From Novosphingobium sp. FKTRR1 (lineage in GTDB: Bacteria > Pseudomonadota > Alphaproteobacteria > Sphingomonadales > Sphingomonadaceae), in assembly GCF_020404405.1 (NCBI RefSeq), contig NZ_JAIZDA010000001.1, positions 62,001-126,000 on the forward strand: 64,000 nt of DNA, in the 5' to 3' direction. A program made the translations under genes and the position numbers. Each line of letters begins with the position of its first letter. Position 1 is the stretch's first letter. Below the pieces are notes generated by a model that had not been told where the DNA came from, searched no databases, and worked only from the letters and a program-made list of their open reading frames with translations. This document shows, piece by piece, positions 1 to 8,713 of this stretch.

Positions 1-599
1 CCGGTGCTCGGCGCGCTCGACGCGACCAGCTTGATGAAGCCCTTGTAGTCGATCTCACCCTTCGCCAGCATTTCGCGCGCTTTCCACACGATCGTGCCGC
101 TGCCGGTACGCTCGCCCCGGAAATTGCCGTTGAGCATCGGGCCGACCGACAGCGCGATGGCCGGAATGTTGACCGTGGCCGCCGCCATCAGGCAGGCCGG
201 CGTGGTCTTGTCGCAGCCGATGGTCAGCACCACGCCGTCGAGCGGATACCCGAACAGCGTCTCCACCAGCCCGAGATAGGCGAGGTTGCGATCGAGCCCG
301 GCGGTCGGCCGCTTGCCGGTTTCCTGAATCGGGTGGAGTGGGAACTCGATGGGAATGCCGCCTGCATCGCGGATGCCATCGCGCACACGCTGGGCCAGTG
401 TAAGATGATGGCGGTTGCACGGCGACAAGTCGGAGCCGGTCTGCGCGATGCCGATGATCGGCCGGTCCGACTGCAGCTCCTCCATGGTCAGGCCATAGTT
501 GAGGTAGCGTTCGAGATAGAGCGCGGTCATGTCGGGCGAGGCCGGATTGTCGAACCACGCACGCGAACGGAGCGTGGGTTTGGGTTCGCTTTGGGTCAT
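1..599 (-). CDS. Sugar-acid dehydratase, IlvD/Edd family (xylonate/galactonate type), N-terminal part
   Basis: This is the first 199 residues of an [Fe-S] dehydratase; the rest lies beyond the left edge. The start ATG is at 599. The protein shows the hallmarks of the xylonate/arabonate dehydratase branch: RSRAWFDNP near the N-terminus, [13 protein letters not shown] with the putative cluster Cys61, and GCDKTTPA with Cys129. Enzymes of this family turn aldonic acids into 2-keto-3-deoxy acids. It is divergent from a galactose dehydrogenase gene and sits by galactan hydrolases, so D-galactonate is the likeliest substrate here. D-xylonate or L-arabonate remain possible, because the sequence resembles Caulobacter XylD. 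The family call is firm and the substrate is inference. Confidence 0.85.
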   Translation of the reverse strand, partial: MTQSEPKPTLRSRAWFDNPASPDMTALYLERYLNYGLTMEELQSDRPIIGIAQTGSDLSPCNRHHLTLAQRVRDGIRDAGGIPIEFPLHPIQETGKRPTAGLDRNLAYLGLVETLFGYPLDGVVLTIGCDKTTPACLMAAATVNIPAIALSVGPMLNGNFRGERTGSGTIVWKAREMLAKGEIDYKGFIKLVASSAPST

Positions 600-724
600 G
601 GCGCGCGGTCCTCTGAAACGTCTGCTCCACGGTACCCGTCGGTCCGTTTCGCAACTTGTAGCCTGTCGTTGACGCCTTTAAGCAGATATATCATATAAAA
701 GTAAAGTGCGAAGGATAGCGGTTC
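600..724. promoter_or_regulatory. Divergent promoter region, dehydratase / galactose dehydrogenase
   Basis: These 125 bases separate two divergent genes and must hold both promoters. The middle is notably AT-rich around 680-710 (tatatcatataaaagtaaag), unlike the surrounding GC-rich DNA. No convincing operator dyad or standard -35/-10 pair could be assigned by eye. Confidence 0.4.
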
Positions 725-1657
725 ATGGGCAAGGCGAGGATTCGACTGGGGCTGGTTGGCGTGGGCAAGATCGCCCGCGATCAGCATATTCCCGCTATCG
801 GCGGAAATCAGCGATTCGATCTGGTCGCAACGGCGAGCAAGCATGACGGCGTGGACGGCCTGCCGCATCATCCTGACCTCCGTTCGCTGCTTGATGCCGG
901 ACATGAACTCGACGCCATCGTGCTGTGCACCCCGCCCGCCGTCCGTTCCGAACTGGCACATCAGGCGCTCGACGCCGGACTGCACGTCTTTCTGGAAAAA
1001 CCACCTGCCGCCGCCTTGTCGCAAGTCGAGCGGCTGCGCCACGAGGCGGCAAGGGCGGGCTTGAGCCTGTTCACCAGTTGGCACTCGCGCGAAAGTCTGG
1101 CGGTCGATGCGGCAAAAGCCTGGCTGGCACAGCGGCAGATCGGCGCGGTGCGCATCGCCTGGCGCGAAAACGTGCGCGAATGGCATCCGGGGCAGGACTG
1201 GCTGCTGGCTGCAGGAGGATTCGGCGTGTTCGATCCGGCAATCAACGCGCTCTCGATACTGACCGCGATCATGCCCGGCGTGCTCGCGCTGGAGGCGGCC
1301 GACCTGCACGTACCCGCCAACCGCGCCATGCCGATGCGCGCGGCCATGACCCTCAGCCACGATGGCGCGCCCATCGTGCATTGCGATCTCGACATCCTGC
1401 ATGAAGGCCACCAGCAATGGGACATCGAGGTCGAGAGCGTCGATGGTTTGCTGACGCTTGGCGCTGGCGGCCACGTCCTGACCATCGCCGGTGACGCGCT
1501 GCCGCTGGCACCCAACCGCGAATATCCCCGGCTGTACGAGCGGTTCGCCACGCTCATCGATAGTGGCCGCAGCGAAGTCGATGCCCGCCCGCTGACGCTG
1601 GTTGCCGACGCGATGATGCTCGGCACCGTCCACCCCATTGCTCCGTTCGAGTTTTGA
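725..1657 (+). CDS. D-galactose 1-dehydrogenase (Gfo/Idh/MocA family)
   Basis: This 310-residue NAD(P)-dependent oxidoreductase begins with a Rossmann fold (RLGLVGVGKIARDQHIPAI, residues 6-24). It has the family motif EKPP near residue 90 and closely resembles, from memory, the Pseudomonas fluorescens galactose dehydrogenase along its length (AWHSR-, WHPGQ-, GVFDPGINALSILT-like blocks). It should oxidise D-galactose to galactono-lactone, the first step of the oxidative galactose route, in the cytoplasm. The start ATG at 725 is the first in frame. Its stop overlaps a possible TTG of the downstream beta-galactosidase gene, so the two are surely co-transcribed. L-arabinose or D-fucose may also be oxidised, as family members are often promiscuous. 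Confidence 0.88.
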   Translation: MGKARIRLGLVGVGKIARDQHIPAIGGNQRFDLVATASKHDGVDGLPHHPDLRSLLDAGHELDAIVLCTPPAVRSELAHQALDAGLHVFLEKPPAAALSQVERLRHEAARAGLSLFTSWHSRESLAVDAAKAWLAQRQIGAVRIAWRENVREWHPGQDWLLAAGGFGVFDPAINALSILTAIMPGVLALEAADLHVPANRAMPMRAAMTLSHDGAPIVHCDLDILHEGHQQWDIEVESVDGLLTLGAGGHVLTIAGDALPLAPNREYPRLYERFATLIDSGRSEVDARPLTLVADAMMLGTVHPIAPFEF

Positions 1658-1662
1658 TCGCC

Positions 1663-4152
1663 ATGGACATGTTTGCAATCGACCGTCGCACCATGATCGG
1701 CACCAGCCTTGCAGGCTCGGCCGCGCTGATCGCAGGCAAGGCCCAGGCGGCAGCGGCGCTGGCCTCGCCGCAACAGGCTTCGCCCCGCAGGACCGAACTG
1801 CTGGCCGATGGCTGGCGATTCCATCTGGGCCATGCCGCCGATCCCGAACGGGATTTCGGCTGGGGCGCATGGCAGCGTACGTATGCCAAGCCCGGCTTCG
1901 ACACGACCGATGCGGGCAAGCCAGACTTCGACGACAGTGCATGGGCGCAAGTCACCGTGCCGCACGACTGGGCCAGCGATCTGCCCTACGCCCCGCCCGC
2001 GCAAGTGCCCAAGGGCAAGGAGGATTTCTCTGCCGCGCACGGCTTTCGTGCCATCGGCCGGGCCTTTCCGCAAAACAGCGTGGGCTGGTATCGCCGCAAG
2101 CTGGCGGTAACCGCCGCCGACAAGGGCCGGGCGATCTGGCTGGAATTCGACGGGGTGTTCCGCGCCTCGCAAGTAATCGTCAACGGCTATGTCGCGGGCG
2201 GCAGCGAGAGCGGTTATGCCCCGTTCCGCGTCGATATCGCCGATTTCCTGAACTACGACGGCACCCCCAACCAGCTTGCCATCCGGGTCGATGCCAGCCT
2301 TGGCGAAGGCTGGTTCTATGAAGGAGCGGGCGTCTATCGCCATGCGCGCCTCGTGGTGGCCGCAGCGCTGCATGTCCCGCAATGGGGCGTGTTCGTGCGC
2401 GGCGAACCGCATGGGTCAGGCGCGCAGATCGCGATCACGACACAAGTGGCCGGATCGCAGGGCGTCGCCTTTCAGTTGCGCCACCGGGTCATCGCGCCCG
2501 ATGGTGCGGTGGTGGCGTCAGGCGATGGCGCTTTGGCCACGGTCGGCACGCGTGGCGAGGCCTTGCAGGACCAGAGCTTCTCCCTGCCCTCTGCCCGGCT
2601 GTGGACCTTGCGCGATCCCGCGCTCTATCGGCTTGAAACCGAGGTCTTGGCCGACGGCAACGTGGTCGACGCGGTTCAGACCTCCTTCGGAATCCGCAGC
2701 TTGCGCTTTGATGGCGCCACCGGGTTCTTCCTCAATGGCGAGCCGGTGAAGCTGCTGGGGGTCTGCAACCATCAGGATCACGCGGGCGTCGGCTCGGCCA
2801 TTCCCGACGCGCTGCACGAATGGCGCGTCGCCCAGATGCAGGACATGGGCGCCAATGCCTGGCGCAGCGCGCACAATCCGCCATCGCAAGCGCTGCTCGA
2901 CATATGCGACGCGCGCGGGATGATGATGATCGCCGAGACGCGGCTCAACACCACCAGCCCCGAAGCGCTTGACGAACTTGACCGGATGATCCTGTCGAGC
3001 CGCAACCATCCCTCGATCATCCTGTGGTCGGTTGGCAACGAGGAAGGGCATCAGGGAACGCCGCGCGGCCGCCGTCTGTCCGATCGGCTGGTCGCCCGCG
3101 CCAAGGCGCTCGACCCCACGCGGCTGACCACGCAGGCGATGGACAGCGGCTGGTACGAAGATGGCGCCGCGCGCAGCGTCGATGTCGTCGGCTTCAACTA
3201 CCGCACCGACAAGATCGCGGCGTTCAAGGCCAAGTATCCGCACGTTCCGGTGATCGGCACCGAGACGGCCAGCACCGTCGCCACGCGCGGCGAATATGCC
3301 AACGATGCTGCGCGGCATGTCGTGCGTGCCTATGACACCGAAGCGCCCTGGTGGGCCAGCACCGGCGAGGCATGGTGGCAGATCGTGGCCAACGATCCGG
3401 GCATCGCCGGAGGCTTCATCTGGACGGGCTTCGATTATCGCGGAGAGCCGACGCCCTTCCCGGCATGGCCGAGCGTCTCCTCCTATTTCGGCGCCGCCGA
3501 CATTTGCGGGTTCCCGAAGGACAACTTTCATTACTACCGCGCATGGTGGCGCCCTGATCTGCCGCAAGTGCATCTGTTGCCGCACTGGAACTGGCCGGGC
3601 CGTGAAGGCAAGCCGATCGAGGTATGGGCGCATGGCAACACTGCGCAAGTGGAGCTTGTGCTCAACGGACGCAGTCTGGGCACCAAGCCGATGCCGCGCA
3701 ACGGCCACCTTGTCTGGCAGGTGGCTTATGCGCCCGGCAAGCTGGTGGCGCGCGGGCTGGACGCAAAGGGTCGCGAAGTGACCCGCGATCAGCGGATCAC
3801 TGCTGGCCCTGCGACAGGCTTGCGCCTGGCAACCAGCGCCAAGCGTTTGGTGGCCGATGGTGCCGACCTTGCCGTGATCGCGGTGCAGGTGGTCGACAAG
3901 GCGGGCAATCCTGTCCCAGCCGCTGCCAATCGGCTCCACTTCGCCGTATCGGGTGATGCACGGCTGATCGGCACCGGCAACGGCGATCCAACCGACCACG
4001 ATCCCGACAAGACGCCCGACCGCCTCGCCTTCAACGGACTGGCGCAAGCGCTGGTTCAAGCGGGCAAGAGCGACGGCCCGATCGAACTGCGTGTCACTGG
4101 CGATGGCCTAGCCCCCGCCAGCCTGCTGCTTTTTGCCCACAAATCAGCGTGA
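1663..4152 (+). CDS. Glycoside hydrolase family 2 beta-galactosidase, exported
   Basis: This is an 829-residue GH2 enzyme if begun at ATG 1663, five bases after the dehydrogenase stop; TTG 1654 and ATG 1669 are alternatives. The N-terminus carries DRRTMIG followed by a hydrophobic stretch and AQA, a twin-arginine-like export signal, so it is probably periplasmic. A GH2 sugar-binding/Ig/TIM-barrel order follows. The acid/base Glu lies in VGNEEG (about residue 460) and the nucleophile in GTETA (about residue 534). Beyond the barrel are a DUF4982-like segment (LLPHWNWPG) and C-terminal Ig-like domains. It likely removes terminal beta-galactose from oligosaccharides released by the GH53 enzyme encoded next. 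Other GH2 activities (beta-glucuronidase, mannosidase) are less likely given the neighbours. Confidence 0.88.
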   Translation: MDMFAIDRRTMIGTSLAGSAALIAGKAQAAAALASPQQASPRRTELLADGWRFHLGHAADPERDFGWGAWQRTYAKPGFDTTDAGKPDFDDSAWAQVTVPHDWASDLPYAPPAQVPKGKEDFSAAHGFRAIGRAFPQNSVGWYRRKLAVTAADKGRAIWLEFDGVFRASQVIVNGYVAGGSESGYAPFRVDIADFLNYDGTPNQLAIRVDASLGEGWFYEGAGVYRHARLVVAAALHVPQWGVFVRGEPHGSGAQIAITTQVAGSQGVAFQLRHRVIAPDGAVVASGDGALATVGTRGEALQDQSFSLPSARLWTLRDPALYRLETEVLADGNVVDAVQTSFGIRSLRFDGATGFFLNGEPVKLLGVCNHQDHAGVGSAIPDALHEWRVAQMQDMGANAWRSAHNPPSQALLDICDARGMMMIAETRLNTTSPEALDELDRMILSSRNHPSIILWSVGNEEGHQGTPRGRRLSDRLVARAKALDPTRLTTQAMDSGWYEDGAARSVDVVGFNYRTDKIAAFKAKYPHVPVIGTETASTVATRGEYANDAARHVVRAYDTEAPWWASTGEAWWQIVANDPGIAGGFIWTGFDYRGEPTPFPAWPSVSSYFGAADICGFPKDNFHYYRAWWRPDLPQVHLLPHWNWPGREGKPIEVWAHGNTAQVELVLNGRSLGTKPMPRNGHLVWQVAYAPGKLVARGLDAKGREVTRDQRITAGPATGLRLATSAKRLVADGADLAVIAVQVVDKAGNPVPAAANRLHFAVSGDARLIGTGNGDPTDHDPDKTPDRLAFNGLAQALVQAGKSDGPIELRVTGDGLAPASLLLFAHKSA

Positions 4153-4160
4153 GGACCACC

Positions 4161-5252
4161 ATGCGTAAACTGCTTATCGCCGGTCTGCTGGCCTCGGCTC
4201 CGGCCCACGCGACAGCGCCGCTGCACCTTGGCGCCGATCTGTCGTTCACCAACGAGATGGAGGACTGCGGCGCGGTCTTTCGCGAACACGGGCAAAAGGT
4301 CGATCCCTTTGCCCTGATCAAGGCGCATGGCGCCAACATCGTGCGGGTGCGCCTGTGGAACGATCCGAAGTGGACGCGCTACAGCACCTATGACGATGCG
4401 CTCAAGACCATTCGCCGCGCCCATGCTGCGGGCATGCAGGTGCTGCTCGATTTCCATTATTCCGACGACTGGGCCGATGGCGATCACCAGAACGCACCCG
4501 CAGCATGGGTCGGCCTGAGCGCTGACCAGCAGGCCAGGGCGCTGCACGATTACACCCGCGACATCCTCGACCGCCTGGCGGGCGAACACCAGCTTCCCGA
4601 ATTCGTGCAAGTCGGCAATGAAACGAACCGCGAACTGCTCGCCGGCGAGAAGGATGCCGCGCAAACCGACTGGAAGCGCAACGCCGCGCTGCTCAACGCT
4701 GGGCTTGCCGCCGTACGCGAAGCGTCGCGCGCGCACGGCGCCGCGATCAAGACCATGCTGCACATCGCCCAACCCGAAAACATCATCGGCTGGTTCGACA
4801 ACGCGACCGCAGCGGGCGTGCTCGATTACGACATCATCGGCATCAGCTATTACAGCAAGTGGTCGAAGTACAATCTTGCCGGGCTGGGCAAGGTGATCGA
4901 CGCTGCCCACCGGCGCTATGGCGCCGAGGTATGGGTGGTCGAGACGGCCTATCCCTTCACCACCGATTTCGGGGATGATACCGGCAACCTGCTGGGCACG
5001 GATTCGGCCATTCCCGGCTATCCGGTCAGCCCCGAGGGACAGGCCCGCTATCTTGAGGATCTGACCCGCACCGTCGTGGCCAATGGCGGCAACGGCGTGG
5101 TCTATTGGGCGCCCGACTGGGTATCCACCAAGTGCAAGACGCGCTGGGGCACGGGATCGAGCTGGGAAAACGCTGCCTGGTTCACGGTCAAGGATCACGA
5201 GGCAGTGCGCGCCTTGCGCTGGATGAGCGTGGATTACACAGTCAAGAAATAG
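4161..5252 (+). CDS. GH53 arabinogalactan endo-beta-1,4-galactanase
   Basis: A 363-residue secreted endo-galactanase that cleaves beta-1,4-galactan side chains of pectin. ATG 4161 gives a clean Sec signal peptide (MRKLLIAGLLASAPAHA) and is preferred over GTG 4149, which overlaps the previous gene. GH53 hallmarks include LGADLSF, VRVRLWNDP, LLDFHYSDDWADG, the acid/base Glu154 in VQVGNETN and the nucleophile Glu261 in VVETAYP. The late block VYWAPDWVST is also typical. It starts 8 bases after the beta-galactosidase stop, making a three-gene operon with galactose dehydrogenase. Confidence 0.92.
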   Translation: MRKLLIAGLLASAPAHATAPLHLGADLSFTNEMEDCGAVFREHGQKVDPFALIKAHGANIVRVRLWNDPKWTRYSTYDDALKTIRRAHAAGMQVLLDFHYSDDWADGDHQNAPAAWVGLSADQQARALHDYTRDILDRLAGEHQLPEFVQVGNETNRELLAGEKDAAQTDWKRNAALLNAGLAAVREASRAHGAAIKTMLHIAQPENIIGWFDNATAAGVLDYDIIGISYYSKWSKYNLAGLGKVIDAAHRRYGAEVWVVETAYPFTTDFGDDTGNLLGTDSAIPGYPVSPEGQARYLEDLTRTVVANGGNGVVYWAPDWVSTKCKTRWGTGSSWENAAWFTVKDHEAVRALRWMSVDYTVKK

Positions 5253-5291
5253 GCGGCAGGCCGCAGGAAAACCGGCCATAGGCAAAAAGAA

Positions 5292-5320
5292 CGGGGGCCG
5301 CGAGATGATCGCGGCCCCCG
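5292..5320 (-). terminator. Rho-independent terminator of the TonB receptor gene (probably bidirectional)
   Basis: A perfect 12-bp stem (cgggggccgcga / tcgcggcccccg) with a 5-nt loop lies between two convergent genes. On the minus strand it is followed by ttctttttg, a good T-tract, so it ends the receptor transcript. The strong stem may also stop the galactanase operon. Confidence 0.85.
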
Positions 5321-5345
5321 ATTGTTGTGCGCAAGGTGTTGCGGA

Positions 5346-7949
5346 TCAGAACTTGACGGTCACGTCGGCCAGATAGCTGCGGCCGTACTTTTCGTAGCGG
5401 GCCAACTGGTTGACGTCGTTGGCGTAATAGAACCGCGCCGCCTGATTGGTCAGGTTGTTGGCCTGCACCCGCAGCGAAATCGCCTTGGTGATGGCGTACG
5501 AAACGCTGGCACCAACCGTCGTTTCGGCTTCGAGGCGGGTCAGCTTGGTCGCATCCCAACCGAAGATCACCGTCTGCGGGCTGTGGCGCTTGACGCCGAC
5601 GCGCGCGTCGATGCCGTGTGCCGAATACCACAAGTCAAACTGCCCGGTGAACTTGGTCAGCCCGACCGCCGCAAACGGATTGGCGGTGGGGGTCATTTCC
5701 TTCAGGTTGGAATCGCTCAGTGCCACGTTGGTATAGATGCCGAAGTTCGATAGCGCCGGCACGAAGAAGAACGGCATCGACAACGACAGTTCGGTGCCGA
5801 CGATATAGCCGCCCTTGCCGTTGGCCGGGCCGGTGATGGCGAACGGGGTCAGCACGCCGTTGACCGGATAGGATTCGGTAAAGCTGGTGTAACCCACAGA
5901 ACTGTCGACATTCTTGTAGAACCCAGCCAGCGCGACCACCGCATCCTTGTGGAAGTAGTATTCGAGGCTGAGATCGCCTTGCGTCGCCATGAACGGCTTG
6001 AGTTTGGGATTACCCGAGCTGCCCTGCAGGAACGACGGCGGATAGTAGGACAAGTTGCTGCTCGCGCGCAGTTCGTCGAGCGGCGGACGGCTCATCACCC
6101 GCGCCACGCCTGCGCGCAGCTTGAGCTCGGGCGACAGATCGAAGTTGAGGTTCAGGCTCGGCAAAACGCGCGTGTAGTGGCTGGGCGTGCTGATCGGGTT
6201 GTACGTCGTGACGTTGGCCGTGCCATTCCACGAGGTGACGGCCTGGAACGCGGACGACTTGGTGCTGACGTCGACGGCGCGCACGCCGATGTTGCCGGTG
6301 AACGAGATCCCGCCGACCTCGCCTGCAAGTTCAGCCATGACGTAGCCCTCGAAGTCATCTTCGCTGACGTGCCAGTACTGCCCCTTGTCCTGGGTGGAGC
6401 CAGTCAGATCGAGCGCCGCAATCGCGTTGTAATCGGCATAGAGCAAGTTGGGCGCGGTGAAGCCCGACCCGTTCACGCTGAACGAGGAAAAGCTGGGCGT
6501 ACCAACCACCGAAACCGAACCGCCGGTCATCGAGTTGAAGCTCTTGACCCGGTTCGAATAGCGCCAGCCAGCGTTCAGCGCCGAAATCAGACCGCCGTGG
6601 ATCTGGTAGTTGAAGTCGAACTGCACCGCGCCCAGCGTATCGACAAGCCGTTGCGGACCGGTCAGGCCCTGCCCGGCAAACGACTGTGCGCCGCCGGTGA
6701 GGTCCACTGGCGTGGTGATCGATGGCGCGACCCCGGCGGCGGTGTTGAAGGTCACCGACTGGGGATAAACGTTCCATTCCAGCGCCTGCCACAAGTTGTT
6801 GCGGATGGCCTTGGAGTACGAGGCGTCAAGCTTGGCCGTCACGTCATCGCCGCGGAAGCGGGCGTTGAAGCCAGTCGCCAGCAGGTTCTTGTCCTCGGTG
6901 TACTTGGCCAGAACGTTGGTGACGGTGGTCTTCCAGTTGTCGATCTTGGCACCGACGATGCTATCGCCTGCAAGGGTGAACTGGCCGGTCTGATACGTGG
7001 AATCGGGAATGGTCCCGTCCCAGTCGCCCCAGCCGCCGTACCACTGCTGATACTGCTTTTCGGCAATCTTGACGTTGGAATAGAGCAAGTCGACGCCGAG
7101 TTCCCAATGGTCATCGGGCCGCCACTGGAGGGCGCCGGTGGTGCTCCAGCGCGTTTCCTTCAGCGCCTTCACTTCGGTCTGCGCACCCCAAGGTGCGTTC
7201 ACGTGCTTGCCATCCAGCGTCGGGCTGTCCGAACCGGTGTTGTAACCCCAGCCCTGGAACGAGCCATAGCCGTTCTGCTGCTGCTGATAAGTACCTCCGA
7301 GCGCAACGCCCAGCGTATCGGTCAGGTGGGTAACGAACTGCGCGCTGCCGCGCGTGCCGACGCCGTTGTAGCCGGGGATCTTGAACCCGGCATCATTGGC
7401 CTGCACACCGGCCCGCGCGGTCAGCTTCGGGCCGAAATAGTCAAGCGGCCGCAAGGTACGGATGTCGATCGTTGCGGCAACACCGCCCGCGATCAGGTCG
7501 GCGCCCTGCGACTTGTAGACCGTTACGCCCGACACGGCTTCGGACGGATAGATTTCCCAGCGGACGTTGCGGTCCGGCTCGGACGAGGCGACTTCGCGGC
7601 CGTTGACCAGACCCAGCACCAGGCGCGGACCAAGGCCACGCACCGAGGCCTGGCTGGCGTTGCCGCGATCGCGTGAGGCGGTGACGCCGGGCAGCCGGTT
7701 GAGTTCGTCGGCGATGGTCACATCGGGCATCACGCCGATGTCCTTCGACGAGATCACCTCGGTGACGACGGTGGACGCGCGCTTGGCCACGATCGCATCG
7801 CGCAGCGATGCGCGCAGGCCACTGACGACGATCGCTTCGGTCTGCTCCTTGTCGGCAGCAGCTGCGTCTTGGGCCATCGCCAACGACGGCGCGCTGACCG
7901 AAGCCAGCACGCTTGCCAACGTCAGAATCCGTGCATGGTTGTGTTTCAT
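5346..7949 (-). CDS. TonB-dependent receptor, Caulobacter/Xanthomonas carbohydrate type
   Basis: An 867-residue outer-membrane receptor with signal peptide (MKHNHARILTLAS...AMA) and a TonB box-like EAIVVSGLRASL at about 38-49. The plug domain runs about 55-180 (SKDIGVMPDVTIADELNRLPGV, SVRGLG, VTVYKSQGADLIAGG) and is followed by a beta-barrel ending DVTVKF with the terminal aromatic. The plug motifs match the TonB-Xanth-Caul subfamily that takes up oligosaccharides. The ATG at 7949 has a strong ribosome site (gggaggggaaa). It is convergent with the galactan operon and most likely imports galacto-oligosaccharides into the periplasm, where the GH2 and GH53 enzymes act. The substrate is inferred from context only. 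Confidence 0.92.
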   Translation of the reverse strand: MKHNHARILTLASVLASVSAPSLAMAQDAAAADKEQTEAIVVSGLRASLRDAIVAKRASTVVTEVISSKDIGVMPDVTIADELNRLPGVTASRDRGNASQASVRGLGPRLVLGLVNGREVASSEPDRNVRWEIYPSEAVSGVTVYKSQGADLIAGGVAATIDIRTLRPLDYFGPKLTARAGVQANDAGFKIPGYNGVGTRGSAQFVTHLTDTLGVALGGTYQQQQNGYGSFQGWGYNTGSDSPTLDGKHVNAPWGAQTEVKALKETRWSTTGALQWRPDDHWELGVDLLYSNVKIAEKQYQQWYGGWGDWDGTIPDSTYQTGQFTLAGDSIVGAKIDNWKTTVTNVLAKYTEDKNLLATGFNARFRGDDVTAKLDASYSKAIRNNLWQALEWNVYPQSVTFNTAAGVAPSITTPVDLTGGAQSFAGQGLTGPQRLVDTLGAVQFDFNYQIHGGLISALNAGWRYSNRVKSFNSMTGGSVSVVGTPSFSSFSVNGSGFTAPNLLYADYNAIAALDLTGSTQDKGQYWHVSEDDFEGYVMAELAGEVGGISFTGNIGVRAVDVSTKSSAFQAVTSWNGTANVTTYNPISTPSHYTRVLPSLNLNFDLSPELKLRAGVARVMSRPPLDELRASSNLSYYPPSFLQGSSGNPKLKPFMATQGDLSLEYYFHKDAVVALAGFYKNVDSSVGYTSFTESYPVNGVLTPFAITGPANGKGGYIVGTELSLSMPFFFVPALSNFGIYTNVALSDSNLKEMTPTANPFAAVGLTKFTGQFDLWYSAHGIDARVGVKRHSPQTVIFGWDATKLTRLEAETTVGASVSYAITKAISLRVQANNLTNQAARFYYANDVNQLARYEKYGRSYLADVTVKF

Positions 7950-8209
7950 TTTCCCCTCCCTGGGAACTGTGCATCCTAATTATCCGATAAATAAGATTTC
8001 AGGAAGGATGTTGTCAATAGCGTTTGTCCTGACCATCGCGGGGCGGGTCGGACAGCGTTTCGCGCGGCGCTGAATACAGGGATCGGCACGGGCACAGGCC
8101 CTTGCTTCGGCAGGCAATACCCGCCACGCAGGAATGCGGGCTCAGGTTATCGGGCAGGAAAACCGGGGCGGACTCTGGAACCGAACGCGCGATCGGCGTT
8201 GGCGCGCGA

Positions 8210-8647
8210 TCAGGGTGCGATCAAGCCCGTCAGGATCGTCAACCCGCCCAGCCCGAGCGAAAGCTGCCAGCGCAGCCTCATCCAACCGACAGGCGCGAAT
8301 TGCAAAGCGCGGTCAACCAGTGGCGATAGCGCGATCAGCACGCCCAGCACGCACAACTGCGGGCCCGGCCAGGTCCAACCGAGCATCCACGGCAACCACA
8401 AGGCCAGTCCGATCAGACTGGGCAACACCGCCACCAGCGGAAACCAGCGCGGCACCGCAGGCTTTGCGATGCCAATCCCCCACCAGACGCCACCCAGAAA
8501 GCTGAAGATCAGCGCGGCATAGGCATAGGCCAGCGCGAGCGCGGTCCAGCCCAGTGGGCCGCCCTTGAACACTGCCAGAGCCAGCGCGATCTGCGGCAAC
8601 AGCCCGGCCTGACCAAGCAGGCGGGCATTTTCGGGAAGCTTGTCCAT
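8210..8647 (-). CDS. DUF3429 family integral membrane protein
   Basis: A 145-residue protein with about five hydrophobic segments and the conserved blocks FLGGVWWGIG and PLVDRALQFAP, which I recognise from the DUF3429 family. No function is established for this family. It lies downstream of recG on the same strand, 66 bases away, and could be co-transcribed with it. The preceding interval 7950-8209 holds the receptor promoter and nothing else that I could recognise. Confidence 0.75.
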   Translation of the reverse strand: MDKLPENARLLGQAGLLPQIALALAVFKGGPLGWTALALAYAYAALIFSFLGGVWWGIGIAKPAVPRWFPLVAVLPSLIGLALWLPWMLGWTWPGPQLCVLGVLIALSPLVDRALQFAPVGWMRLRWQLSLGLGGLTILTGLIAP

Positions 8648-8713
8648 GGCGCCCTGTATCGCGCTGGCGTTGACCCGACGCCTGCCCCGAAGGGCAAGGC
8701 AGGAATCGGAAGT

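Noticed and set aside
5949..7676. 575-codon open frame antisense to the TonB receptor
   Set aside because: Arg/Gly/Val-rich shadow of GC-rich coding DNA, without motifs. The opposite frame has a full receptor with signal peptide and barrel end.
8180..8215. Direct repeat of cgcgcgatc near the DUF3429 stop
   Set aside because: Short, built from common GC-rich words and without context, so chance is likely.
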